Shown here piece by piece: positions 43,525 to 55,001 of a stretch of DNA of 64,000 bases. A program made the translations under genes and the position numbers. The stretch comes from Phlyctochytrium arcticum. Taxonomy: Eukaryota > Chytridiomycota > Chytridiomycetes > Chytridiales > Chytridiaceae. The stretch lies in assembly GCA_025602905.1 (NCBI GenBank), contig JAHLKI010000057.1, forward strand, positions 1-64,000, read 5' to 3'. Each line of letters begins with the position of its first letter. Position 1 is the stretch's first letter. The notes beneath the pieces were generated by a model. That model saw only the letters and a list, made by a program, of their open reading frames with translations. It had not been told where the DNA came from and searched no databases.

Positions 43525-45930
43525 ATGCGTATCCTGTTTGTCGATGAGATTCTGGGTCAGTGGGTGTATGAACGGTCGATTGCCCAACGGAAGGCTCAAG
43601 GAGCATCCACACTGCAACTTGAGATTTGGGAGTGCACGTCCGAGCGGGATCTCTGTGGGCGTCTGGTAGGGATTATTTATGCAGATCTCACAAAGTATGC
43701 TTTGTTTATTTATACGCTTCTGAATTAGGAAAAGAACAGCACGGGTTTTGATGTAATCGCAAGCAGCTTCACACCAATTACCAGGGATGTACTGTCCCGA
43801 CTACCCCATCCGCCAAAGGTGATTGTCGCTCAGGGAACAGGCAGGAACCACATTGATGCAGCGGCCTGCGAAGCGGCTGGAGCGGTAGTAATCGACAACG
43901 CCGGCTGGTGTGCCTCCGAGGTTGCCGAGTACCTGCTGTTTGCTTTGGGATCACTTGCCCTAAACGTAAAGGAAGTTTCAAAATCCATGGAAAACGGAGA
44001 ATGGGCCCGAAACCTTGCTGATCGAAAAGTGGTTTTGCGGAACAAGGTGCTGGGCATTGTGGGATGTGGTGCAATAGGTCAGCAACTTTTGCGAAACGCT
44101 CGTGGTGTGGGTATGAAGGTCGCGTTCTACGACTCATACGTCAAGACATTCGATGGACTGGAGAGTACCAAGACTCTTGATGGACTGCTGGAGACTGCAG
44201 ACCATTTAGCTGTTTGCATTCCGCTGACCTCCTCAACCCGCGGCCTCCTAGATATAGCTGCCCTCCGGAAACTGAAGAATGGATTCTTACTCGTGAACGC
44301 CGCCCGTGGTGGAGTCTTGTGCGAGTCTGCTCTCCTGGAAGTTTTACACGATGGCACTTGTGCAGGAGCAGCTTTGGACGTCTTTGAAAGCGAACCGTTA
44401 CTTTCGGACTCGCCGTTGCGGAATCATCCCCGCATTATTGTTTCACCTCACATCGCGGGAAAGGCCCGTGAGTCCGAAGAGAGAGCAGCATCTGCTATCG
44501 TAGAAAAACTTTCAGAATTCTTCGGCAAGCTTGGTGAAGAACTTGGCGGTTACAGCACGCCCGTAGCGCTGGGCAAGAACGCTTTTACAAGCACAAAACT
44601 TTCGGCCGCACGTCATGCTTCTGTGGGATCGGCCACAGTTGTTCCCTCCAGTGTTCGCACCATGCGCGATATTTACGACGAGTGCTGCCGGGGTACTGGT
44701 GTGGTCAACCTTGCGGCCGGTATGGTGGAACTGGATCCCCCCTTGCGCTTGCGACAGTATGCATCAGAGCTGGCACTGGAGACCCAGATACATTCAGGTC
44801 AGCCCAACCTACACATGTACCGAGAGCGAAATGGTGATCATTCCTATCGCTTGGCTGCGCAGAAATTGCACCGCGACTTTTTGGCGCTGGGTGCCTTTCC
44901 AACAGATTGCGTGTTGGCAGTCAATGGGGTATCGGCTGGTGTTAGCTCAATACTGTTTGCTCTTCGTGACTCGTGCCAAGCCAAGCAAACCCAACGCGTT
45001 TGGACCGTTGGGGTCTTTGTTCCTTACTATACATATCATGTGGAGCAGATCCGTAGTGTTTTTGGGGGGAATGTGATAATTGAGTATATGAAGATGACGA
45101 GCGACTTTTGTTTTGACTTTGACTTGATTGAGAAGGTGAGGAAAGACAGGAATCGGCTGGCAATTCTCATTTCACTGCAGAACTAACGAATGAATTTCCA
45201 GACACTGCCCGAATTGGATGCCGTCATTTTCACCAACCCAGGAAATCCATCTGGTCGACTTATGCGGAACTGGGAGGTGAAGAAGTGGACCGGACTGGCA
45301 AAGGAATATCCCGATTGCCGCATCATCAGCGACGAGGTGTACGCAGACCTTACCCTTGACACCGGCAAATTCTGCTCTTTCACCTATCCATTTCCCAAAA
45401 ATGTTTTTGTGGTCCGAGGATTTTCCAAGTCTCTGTGCATTGGGTCTTGGCGACTGGGGTATGTCCTTTCAAGCGATCCCGAAACACTGGCAACCGTAAC
45501 TCGTGCACACGATGTCTCTTGCATTTCGTGCAACTGGACGCAGCAAGCCGTTGCGCGGTATATCCTGGACTCGTACGACGACTACTTGCACCACATTTGC
45601 GAATGGAGAAATCTCTTGCAAGAAAATCAAGCTGTTATTGGCAAGGCGCTGTCTGAAACACTCGGTTGGAAAGCGCTGCCCGCAGAAGGAGCCATGTACA
45701 TGCTGGTGAAACATGGGATGGCATCCGATGACGAAGCGTTCGATCTTGCTCTGCAATGTGGGGTCGCTGTGTGTCCGGGCTATATGTTTTTTGGGTCAGA
45801 TTCCGGATTTGTCCGGGTTCATTTGGCTTTTAGTCAGAAGAAGGCTAAACATGTTGCGTCGAGGTTGTCACAATGGTCTGAAACCCATGTATCTGCTGAT
45901 TCTGTTACCTCCGATTGCGTATTACGGTAG
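43525..45930 (+). CDS. Fusion of D-2-hydroxyacid dehydrogenase and class I/II PLP aminotransferase
   Basis: Exons 43525-43665, 43729-45135 and 45202-45930 give 758 aa; each exon is in phase 0. Residues 1-330 follow the PGDH-like D-2-hydroxyacid dehydrogenases: GIVGCGAIGQQLL (NAD site, near aa 155), VNAARGGVLCE (substrate Arg, near aa 240), VFESEP (Glu, near aa 266) and VSPHIAGKARES (catalytic His, near aa 288). Residues 340-758 are a fold-type I aminotransferase: TNPGNPSG, SDEVYADL and RGFSKSLCIGSWRLGY (PLP lysine near aa 592). The two activities would run in series: oxidise a 2-hydroxy acid to a 2-oxo acid, then aminate it. With the HPPD/HmaS-like neighbour, the obvious candidate route is hydroxymandelate to hydroxyphenylglyoxylate to hydroxyphenylglycine (inference). 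Phenylalanine- or leucine-type substrates are also possible. Confidence 0.88.
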
Positions 45931-47330
45931 TCGTTTCATACATAGTTCATCCCCAGAGTCTGCAATCTCTGTTATTGTGGTCAGTTACATAGTGTGCGTT
46001 GTATTTATAAACAATCAAATAAACGTTGAAAGAGGGCAAGCTGATTCACCGCAATCCGTATGATTCATGATTGTTTGCCAGAATTATCCAGGATGTATAT
46101 CTAACTTACGCTTACTATCTTTGTTCCAAAAGACCACCGACAATTCAAATTGCCGTTTAGCAACCGCTACTAATCGCTACTCTCTGAGTCCAACGGAATC
46201 TCGGCCTCTAGCTAATGGAGTTGGGTCTCCAAAGCATTTTTGCCTAAAGCGATTTGTGAGCAGCTGCTTCGTCCATTCGCTTTCGGGCACTTGCGCAGCG
46301 GGTATCGTCGCTTAAGGGGGACATTTTATTAATGATGATTTTATCGCGATCATAATTTGCTAGAATAACTTTCAGATCAGCGGTCACTGACCAGAGCGAC
46401 CAGCGGTCTTCGCCCGTCAAGATTGGGGATGGCTGCATCTACGATTCTCAATTTTTCTATTGCACCACCCTGAGCTCCCGTACTTGGCCATATCTTTGTA
46501 TTCGTTATAATGTTTCCGATTCTGTGCACGAAACGACGCTCCTCCTTGTGTTTTTCCTTCCTAGACCTATTCTTCGGTACTGAATACGTTCTTTCTTGCC
46601 CTTCCATATGTATTGACTGTTACTTTTCTCTGTTTCCCCGCTCCAGCTGTCCTTACAAACTCTTGCTCATATGTCCTGCCCATTCCTACCTACCGAACGG
46701 CCTTATTTTCTCGACTCTTTGCCCCTGCTTCTCCTCTTACGTTGAATTACCCCGTACTAGTCATATGTACCAAACTTCATTCGCTTTCCTCATATTGTCC
46801 CAAAATTACCTTATCGGTCCCCTCCTTTTCCGCAGCCTGCATCGGTCTTTGCTCTTTATGCGCGAGGGAACTTAGGCCTGACCTCCAAATACAGTGTCGA
46901 TATTATATATGTCTTTTCGGAAGTTGCGGATGTTTTTCAGCTACTGAGCCTGCTATGATGATTTATCTTTGCTCCTTTCTCCTCTTCCTTAAAAAATCCA
47001 AAGTCTCCCGCATTACGGGTTACATTTATTCCTCCAGAAAGTACCGCATTTTTTCTTGTTATTGACATTTCGCTTGTCCCCCCAAGAGCTGATACTTTAT
47101 TGGCTCCTTACGCTATGGGCCTTTCCGTCCTCATCAGACGCTCCTCTTATTAGTTTCTCCACCAATGCACTTATCGTACAATTGAAAAAATGTTCGGCCG
47201 GTATGGATCGGAGCGCATCTAAAATTTCTGAACGAAATGTCGGTCGAATGTATGCCGAGTGGAGTATTTGATTGAAGATATCTAAAGAATTTGTTGAGGT
47301 GAATGATGATACGGGATACAAGTTTGACCT
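45931..47330. other. Intergenic, nothing recognised
   Basis: The right half is pyrimidine-rich on the plus strand (many CCTTTCTC runs), producing open frames without motifs. It separates the biosynthetic cluster from the Helitron. I see no RNA gene or obvious element boundary. Confidence 0.45.
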
Positions 47331-47346
47331 CAGCGCTTCCGCGCTG
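47331..47346. other. Hairpin CAGCGC-TTCC-GCGCTG downstream of the Helitron ORF
   Basis: A perfect 6-bp stem with a 4-nt loop, 150 bp past the helicase stop codon on the 3' side of the minus-strand element. Canonical Helitrons end in a GC-rich hairpin shortly before CTRR, but no CTRR follows at the expected 10-12 nt. Its role as the 3' terminus is therefore only possible. Confidence 0.35.
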
Positions 47347-47496
47347 TTGTCAAAGACACAGAAAACACAAAAGAAGAAGACAGGACAAACGGAGACAGGA
47401 GAGAAAAAACATGTAGAAATGAACAGAAGAACAGAGGTACTAATAAGCTAGAATAAGTGGTCTAACAGTAAGTTGAGTTTTCTATAAGTTGATAAG

Positions 47497-50400
47497 TTAG
47501 GTTATGTTGTCAAGAAGTTCAGTAAAGACAACATTATGTGTAAATGGAGGAGCGTCCTTCTCGAATAAGAGTAGGATATCAGACGAGGCCCTTACGCGGG
47601 ACAAAGCCGTATAGAGCTGACCGTGTGCAAAAACAGAAGTGCGAAGATCTACAACGATCCGGTTCAGCGTCAGTCCTTGGCAACTGTTGAATGTTGAAGC
47701 ATATCCCAGGCGTAAAGGGAATTGTTTCCGCTTGATGGAGTAGGTGGAGCTTGTCGGTTTGAAAATGAAAACAAATCTGGGGATAGAGTATGTGGATGCC
47801 CGGTGATTGGGATTTGGATTGGGAAGGGAAACGGTGACAGTGTGGGGGAACATGGCAAGAATCTTGACTCTAGCATTTTTGACCAAGCCGAGCTCAACAG
47901 AAATGTTACGCATCAAAGTAGCTACCATTCCCACTTTGAAAGACAAGCAGTGACTCGGAACACCAGGAAAACGGAGTGCGGAAATGTAATCCGGGTTACA
48001 GATGGGATGATCATCAGCCAGGTGTTCATTTTCAACGACATCATTGAAAGAATAGTAGTGTTTGGGCTCCCCGGGGAAGGCATCAAAAAGCAAATCGTTA
48101 AATTCGTCGACGTGGATGTTAAGGCAAGAAAGAAAGGAGCATTGGGAGGGAGCGGCGGAGGTGGAAACGTCGGGTGAAAGGGATGGGAAAAGGAACTGTT
48201 TACATTCCTCTATATCATCAGTGTGGGCCAAGAAGGACAGGTCCAGATTTTCGGAAGGAGAAACGCCGACATGGTCCAAAAAACGATCGAATCGTTCGTC
48301 ATTTGCGGCGCGAAAGGTTTGTCGAAGGTGGGAGATTTGGAAAAGGGGCCACAAATGGGAGTTCCGCACACTCAATGCAACGACCTGAGCCCTGCCGGCA
48401 TTAGGTACAACAGGAGCAACCTGACGCCAATCGCCAACCCCAGTGAATGCGCAGCCTCCAAACGGCAAATCCAAGCCCTTGATTGATCTCATGAGGTTAT
48501 CGGCGCACTCGACAACGGGTCCCGAACCCATGGGAAGTTCATTCCAAATAATGAGCGTTGCGGCCTTCAACAGAGCTGCCCGGTTCGTCCCCAGCCCCAC
48601 CGAGGAACACAAATTCCCACCAGAGTCGGCCTCGATGGGAATCTTGAACAAAGAATGAGCGGTGCGACCCCGTTCGTAGTTCGAAGCGGCCATTGCCGTG
48701 GTAGCAACGATTAGAACAATGTGCCCAGCAGCCCGCAGATGGTTGGCGATGAGATTAAGTAGGTATGTCTTCCCGGTTCCAGCTTTGCCTTGCAGGAAAT
48801 GAAGATTATTTGCGGAGCTGTCGTTCACTCCAGTGACTATCCGATCAAAAAAATCGCGCTGCTCGCCATTCAAAGTTGGAAGGGCGAGGGAAACCTCACG
48901 CAGGAGGTCAGGCTGACGTCCCTCCAAAGCGTCTCGCTCGTTTTCCAAGTCACGAGAAACAATATTGGGTAGTGGTAGGCCGAAGTCAGCGCATGTTTGG
49001 GAGCTTGCAGCGAAGTGCTTGTTAATGTCCAGGAGAGCGAGATTGTAGCATTTTCGAACATTTCGGTGATGCAAGTCCAGATAGTCAGCCGCCAAATCAT
49101 CCTTGAAACGCATCCAGAGTGATGGAGCAGGAGCACCGTTCAAAACCAACTGTCCGTAAAGGAAGCGCAGCTGAGAAGGCAAGCGCAAATCGGCAATGGC
49201 ATCCTCCATGGCCACTGTGGGTTCCGAGTCGTTGCTAAAAAGATTCAGGGCGTAGGCGGCCTCTTGGAAGGTAGGATAAATGACATTGGCAACTGTGCGA
49301 AGGTTCTCATACGAACGGCCGGGCATAACTTGTAGAATGGAACGAAGATAGAAAAGTTCCCCCAATTTGGCACCAATGGTCTGAATCCTGCACACATGAG
49401 GAGATTGAGATGTACGGGTAGAGATGACCCATCGAGAGCCAGGGTGTGGGGACTCTAGATACTGGTTGTTGGAAAGCGCTTCTCCAGACCAAGGCTTGTG
49501 GGTAAACCTCTCGTAATAATCCAGATAGGTGATGTTGTCGAAAAGGTCCTCTGGTGGGCGGAATAGTAGGTAGCGAGTCAGGGAGGAAAAGGTGGAAGAC
49601 TCTTTGTTAGAGCCGTACTTATAGAATTTCGCACCCGCCAAATGACAGACTAAAGTTTCAACCGCCGGAATTTTTCGAGAAACAGAAAACTGAAAAATCC
49701 GCCAAGCGCACTCAGGGGCGGAAAGGTAACGGCCATTGAGGTAATCGTCAATTTCATCAGTGGGCCTTGCGCAGTCGGATGAAATGTTGTACTTGACTCT
49801 GTCCGGGCCTTTGTATAAATATTTGTACAGGTACATAAACACGTGCACTGTGGAGGCAATTTCGACATTGACGTGGCAGTCCAATTCCAACAGAAGCAGC
49901 GGTGAGTGGGGAACGACGCAAGCGTCCGCGACAGACCGGCGACGGTACTGAACGTACCCTCGATCGTCGACCCAGGTAACCGGATTAACAGGTTTCGGAT
50001 ACCCGTAGATGCATTTACCATCCCTGAGGCATCTCGAAGAATGGGAGGAACTGTGGATCATGAACTGTTTGACCTTCGCCGCGAGTAGGACACAGGCAGG
50101 GTCGGTACCTGTGGGAAGCTCAGCTGAGATGACGGAGTTGATGGAGGAGGGAGGTAGTTCGGGGTTGCACTTTAAGATGATGTGTGCGTGGGGAAGACCC
50201 CGCTTTTGGAACTCGACGACCCAGACGATGTAGACGACTTGGCCAAAGACAGTCCGCAGAAGAGAGATGCATCTGGAAAGTCTTGATTTGAAAACACGTA
50301 CCACCAATGCAGGCTGGTCGAACGCTGTTTGGCCGGGGAGCAACTTCGAAGTAATCTCCGGCCATTTGGGGTTGGCGGTCATTGTCACAAAGAAGGAGGG

Positions 50401-51788
50401 AGGGCCGAATTTTCGAGCCAGAGTTAAAGCGCAGGCCACCTGGTCACTGCACCATTTCTGAGAGCCGTGAAAGGATTTGGGAAGGAAGAGATGTGACTCT
50501 TCCTGGGGTCCACCATCTACATCATCGTTCATAGAATGGCGATTGTTGAAGATGAAATTGAGTTTTTGGTCCTCAGTCCTGGAGAACATGTCCACCAGGT
50601 ATTCGCCGGCCAGACGGCCCAACAGAGAAAAGCGCGGTTCTTGCAATAGTCTGATGCGATACCAAATAATCTGAGAAAACCCGAAGGAATTGTCCATTGT
50701 CCAGCCAGGGGTGCCATGGGGGAAGAGAATCGGGTACTGCAATGGTTCGTAATGAGAGCTCAAAATTGGCACGAATGTGGGAGTGGCATCAGAGTGCATC
50801 CATACTACAATGTTGCGATCCACCATAGTAGCCGAGTCGGGAGTGCCAATGACAGCCGCGATTTCAGAGTTGTGAGTGTCTTCATTTAAATGAATTGAGT
50901 AATCCGGACGGAGTTGCTGGACGTTGCCCGCAACATGAACGGCACGCGAAAATTGGGACACGTATGGATTGACATCGTCCAGAAGGTTTTCAAAGACCGC
51001 CACAATGTTTGAAGGCACATTGTAGTTGCTGGCGACAGAGTAGCGCTCTTCCGCATCATACAGAAACCAATGCATTGAATGCCCCGGAGAAGCGAGCGGT
51101 AGCATGCGGTGGTAAACCCTCCCAGATATGCACACTGAAGTAGGACTCCGGAAATTTGCGAATTTGCCCGTAACACCGATTGCCGTGAAGGAAAAGAGGT
51201 TATTAAGGCGGCGGGACATTTGTGAGACGTTGGCGGTAGTCAGTACGTTGGCGATAGGTGGAGGATAGGGAGGGAGACGTGGAAGAGTCCACCGACCAGC
51301 GTTGCAACAGAAAGCTTTCCGTTCCGAGGACAGCAGGAAGACACCGCAGAATGAGCAGGGCAACACATTCCAGACAGCGTTGTGGCGCAAAGGTAAATGA
51401 AGTACACAATGTGCGGACCACCATTGGGGAATGCGAGCTGGAGAATGACATTGGACCTGGATGAAGTATACTTAAAATCTGGAGGTGTGCAGTGAAGAAG
51501 ATGAGTAATATTTACCTGCGCAGTAGATGTGTGGGAAGGCGCATGGATCCCGGAAGAGGAAAGCGAATGAGGAGAATGGGCGGCAAAGGCCGACGGAGGC
51601 GAAACAGAGGTTTGCAAGGAAGATGTAGACTGTAACAGAGTCAGTGATGCGCTGCAGACCGTGGGGAGGAAACAAATACATACGGACTGAAGGACAGATG
51701 AAATCATGCGTTGTTTCTTCAAACGGCGTGTTTCGGAAGCCCTACGATGGATTTCACGGCGCTTGGCAAGGTAAGTTTGGGCGTCCAT
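47497..51788 (-). CDS. Helitron Rep/Pif1-like helicase
   Basis: The main exon runs from about 51390 to the stop at 47497. One or two 5' exons start at MDAQTYLAKRR (51788), with a likely intron inside 51670-51730. A zinc motif (PCSFCG, then FCCNAGRWTLPRLPP) opens the protein. The Rep domain has the HUH motif GLPHAHIILKC and the two-tyrosine motif MYLYKYLYKGPDR. The Pif1/SF1B helicase has Walker A GKAGTGKTYLL, ATTAMAAS, GDWRQVAP, QFPLRLGYASTFNSCQG and LYTALSRVR. Rep nicks and re-joins single strands while the helicase unwinds for rolling-circle transposition. The Walker B region reads LIIWNELPMG where the family has WDE; the Asp-to-Asn change could impair ATP hydrolysis. The frame is otherwise open for nearly 1,300 codons, so decay is recent. 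Confidence 0.88.
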
Positions 51789-51899
51789 GGTGGGGGGAGG
51801 AGGGGGGGGAAGGGGGGGCTACAGATGGATGCGGGGGAAGAAGAAGGGAGTGGCCTTTTAAAGGGTTCACGGAACAGAGAGGCCGTAACTGGACAGTTA

Positions 51900-52980
51900 A
51901 GCATGAAAGAAAAAATAACAGAATGAACCGCAGCGCAGATAGGTACATCGGAAAGTAAACAGCCACCCATTCAAAATGAACATGGACGTGACAGTGAAAC
52001 GCTCATAAAATTTACATGGAAACAACAGCGAAACGCCCATCAAATTTATGAGACATGAAAGAAATGGCGTTGAGAAAAATGCAATATAAAGAAACAAACG
52101 CGAACGCCAAGTGGGTCAATGTGTTAAGTCTTCCAAAGAATGAGGAGGAAGATAGAATTGAAGAAGGTAATCAGATACCGGCAAACACGCGTCGCACGGT
52201 TAGTGGGAAATTGACGGAAACATCCCCCAAGTGGTAGAGAAAGATATTACAAACAGAGTGGACAGAAGCATTCAGAAAGCAGATTTGGGTAATAAGATAA
52301 AAAGCAAGGAAGAAGGAAATGAGAGGAGAGGAGCGAGATAGATAATTAGGACGAATGGAAACACAACAGATGGTATGAAGGCCAAGGGAATTGGACGACA
52401 ACCATATTGAAGTTTGAAAAGGAGTAAAGAGCAGAGATAAGATCGGCAATGTATAGACGTAGTGTGTTTATGAGAATGAAATAGTTTCGGGAAAAATGCA
52501 ATAGAAAGAAACATGAAAGAATGAAACGCAGCGGAGATAGGATCATCGGAAAGTAAAGAGCCACAAAACCAAAGTGAATAAGGAGAGAACGCCTAAAAGA
52601 GCCACACATTCAACGTGAATATGGAGCGAACGCTAATCAAATCAAGGGGCGTGAAGGAAATGGTGTTGGGAAAAATGCAGTAGAAAGAAACATAACAGAA
52701 TGAAAAGCGGCGGAGATAGGTTCATCTAAAGTAAAGAGCCACACATTCAAATCAAATCAATGGGCGTGAAGTAGTGGGGAAAAATGCAATAGAAGGAATG
52801 GAACCCGAACGCCAAGTGGGTCAATGTCATCAAAAGAATGAGGAGGAAGATAGAAATGAAGAAGGTAATCAGATACCGGCTCACACGCGTGAAGGCGTTG
52901 CAGATTTGGTGGGAAATTGACCGAAACAGCCCCCAAGTGGTAAAGAAAGAAACAACAAACAGAGTCATGAAGAAATGAAG
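51900..52980. repeat. Interspersed direct repeats next to the Helitron
   Basis: Two families alternate. Family A (GAATGAA.CGCAGCG.AGATAGG then ATC.GAAAGTAAA.AGCCAC) occurs near 51905, 52510 and 52688. Family B (CGAACGCCAAGTGGGTCAAT, GAATGAGGAGGAAGATAGAA, AATCAGATACCGGC, CCCCCAAGTGGTA) occurs near 52099 and 52800. Units are 60-150 bp, and 5-15 percent divergent by eye. They carry no coding capacity. Confidence 0.7.
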
Positions 52981-52998
52981 GGGAGGGACAGAAAAAGG

Positions 52999-53006
52999 TA
53001 TAAAAA
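52999..53006 (+). promoter_or_regulatory. TATA-like box
   Basis: TATAAAAA lies about 100 bp upstream of the ATG of the plus-strand ORF at 53106, at a usual distance for a TATA element plus a short leader. It is otherwise unsupported. Confidence 0.4.
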
Positions 53007-53105
53007 GAAGGCACTGTCGGGCGGCCCTCCTAGCGAAACATCTTCAACAAAAGACAGTAACATCAATCACCGCAAAGCACCACTTGAAGCACACACAACT
53101 CGGAA

Positions 53106-53857
53106 TGTACAGCATCACTAGCACATGTTTTGTCACGGACATCGTCAAGATTGACCGACTCTCATACGACATTAGTGTCATCATCCCCATCGGAAACGTG
53201 GAAACCGCCGAAGTCGTTGTCAATGTATTCGCATGGCGCCAGCTCCAGAAACCTATCATCGGGGACAACTACTATCTGATAGCCAGCGCGGCATATGAGC
53301 CCAACACCTGAAAAGCAAGCGCGTTCAGCGGCAGCAAGATTTGTATGGATGACTACGACAGCGGCATATTAGATGCCGTGGCAGCAACCTTCAACCTCAC
53401 AGGGAAAGTGTCCGGAGTACAGGGGGACACAGTTGTTGTCCAGTACAACGTATGGCATGACGTGGATCGGCGGGAGATAGAGCGGCGCTGCACCATCAGC
53501 ATGTCGGGAAAGTACTGGGAAAAAAGGAAGAACAAAGTGAAGGCAGGGCTGATCGTGAACGTGATTTGAACATTGGGGGACGGAGGGGTGTTGAAATCGG
53601 AGCTGTTCTGGATCCCCACTGGGCAGTCAGATGTGGACCGGCTGATCGTGGCACCGGCGACACCAACCTCGACGGCGGGAGAAGCGGTGGCATCTTACTT
53701 TGGAAAAAGGCTCAGTCCCAAAAGATTGAGGACGGAAGAGGAGGCCAACACGGGCATGGTGCAGGTGGAGGACAACATGTTCGCGACAGCAACCAGCAGC
53801 CAAGCCGGCCCCAGTGCTGTCGGCGAGGACTTGGAGGAACCGGTGACACCACTTTGA
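53106..53857 (+). pseudogene. Unrecognised ORF of about 250 codons broken by two in-frame TGA codons
   Basis: Three successive open stretches lie in the same frame: MYSITSTCFVTDIVK to AAYEPNT (stop TGA at 53309), KASAFSGSK to VNVI (stop TGA at 53567) and TLGDGGVLK to EEPVTPL. Both interruptions are TGA, one base from TGG (Trp). The segment LTGKVSGVQGDTVVVQYNVW followed by SMSGKYWEKRKNKVKAGLIV has the alternating strand pattern of an OB fold, so a single-strand-DNA-binding (RPA-like) role is conceivable, as in some plant Helitrons. This is a guess. The C-terminal third is acidic and low-complexity. Alternatives are a decayed host gene or TGA read as tryptophan. Confidence 0.4.
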
Positions 53858-54050
53858 AGGAAATGCGGCCGCCCTAAGGGATCGAAGAACCGGCCGAAGG
53901 GAACCGGGAAAGGCAAAGGGAAAGCCGTAGCGGAGACAGATGACGAAGACAGTGATATGTAAATAGTTCTGAAATATTTGAAATACATGTTCATAAGAAT
54001 GAGATAGTTACAATTTCGTAGCGAAGCTTTTACAAAGTCGATACAGGTCC

Positions 54051-54070
54051 TAGGGTTAGGAGTTAGGGTT
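54051..54070 (+). repeat. Telomere-type TTAGGG remnant (left)
   Basis: Reads CCTAGGGTTAGGAGTTAGGG-like, with three TAGGG units and one interruption. It directly precedes (on the plus strand) a sequence matching the 3' ends of the other LINE copies. Confidence 0.6.
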
Positions 54071-54072
54071 CG

Positions 54073-54987
54073 TTTAATTCAGAAGAGTGTGTAGAAATAC
54101 AAGAAGTAGATCTACAAGCTATCTATCTAAAGACTAGACAAAAAGTCAAGAAAAAATGCAGAACTAAGGTAAAATGTGTCAGGAAAGGGAGTAGATGACG
54201 GGAACAAATAGAAGAGTACGCCGGAAGGTACGCTCTATGATGTCTGTAGGTATCCAGAAGTAGTCCATAGGGATCTTGGTTTGTTTGGGACCAAAATGTG
54301 TGGGAAAAATGACAAATGTTGTTTTTTTGTGGCAAAGATGATGAGGTATTGTGTCGTTTGGGAGTAGTAAATCTTGTAGAGGGCGTTGAGTTGGATTGAA
54401 ATGATTAGGGCCATATTGATCCAGAGCTGAGATATGAGGCAGTGGCAAGAAAATGGTGGCGAGGGTGAGATTTGTGACCAAAGTAATGAAGCAAGGTGAC
54501 TTGCTGCCTAGTTGAATCTTGTAGCGGGCGTTGACGTGAGTTGAAATGATTATGGGCATGTCGAGTCAGCGGTCTTGTATGAGGTAATGGCAAAGGAATG
54601 GCGGCAAAGGTGTGAATTGTGATCAAACTGATCAGACAATGTGACTTGCGGGTGTAGATAATCGTGTAGAGGGCGTCAACTTGAATTGAAATGGTGAGGG
54701 ACATTTTGACTCAGCGACGTTGTATGAGGTGGTGGCTAACAAATGGCAAAAAGACCGGAGATGTCATCAAAAACATGAAGCCATGCGGCTAGGACGTTGA
54801 TGATGCATAGAAAAGGTGCTGGGGATGTTGCTTGAGGGTGTAGGTGTCGAAAGAGGTCAATTGTACTATGCTAGGTCTTGAATAGCGAGCATGGTGCTGC
54901 GCAACGACCTGCGCAGTAGAGAAGCATCTTGTGCGCAATTCGAAATCCAAAGACGTCGCCGGGTGGAGGGAGTGATGCAACGACGAT
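54073..54987 (-). mobile_element. LINE remnant, 3' part only (copy C)
   Basis: It lies between two TTAGGG tracts. Next to the left tract, the sequence ATCTATCTAAAGACTAGAC with an A-rich continuation matches the ends of the other copies. No coding part remains. It contains a 146-bp tandem repeat. I infer a 5'-truncated insertion oriented like the intact LINE. Confidence 0.45.
54369..54740 (+). repeat. About 146-bp tandem repeat, 2.5 copies
   Basis: Units begin AATCTTGTAGAGGGCGTTGA (54369), AATCTTGTAGCGGGCGTTGA (54515) and AATCGTGTAGAGGGCGTCAA (54660). They share TTGAAATGATTAGGG, a CAGCG/CAGAG block and TATGAGG.A.TGGC. It resembles a minisatellite in a LINE untranslated region. Confidence 0.7.
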
Positions 54988-55001
54988 GGGTTAGGGTTAG
55001 G
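54988..55001 (+). repeat. Telomere-type repeat GGGTTAGGGTTAGG (middle)
   Basis: A perfect two-and-a-third unit TTAGGG tract, immediately followed by the conserved LINE 3' end of copy B (plus-strand order). Confidence 0.75.

Larger units (their letters stand above)
47331..51788 (-). mobile_element. Helitron (rolling-circle DNA transposon); ends uncertain
   Basis: The span covers the Rep/helicase gene and the downstream hairpin. I could not fix either terminus: neither a 5' TC nor a 3' CTRR in the right context was certain. Direct repeats and an unrelated ORF lie beyond the 5' side (52-53.9 kb) and may belong to the element. Confidence 0.6.

Noticed and set aside
46510..47065. Overlapping plus-strand frames of 121 and 150 codons
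   Set aside because: The sequence is pyrimidine-rich, giving Leu/Ser/Phe-rich translations. They overlap in two frames and show no motif.
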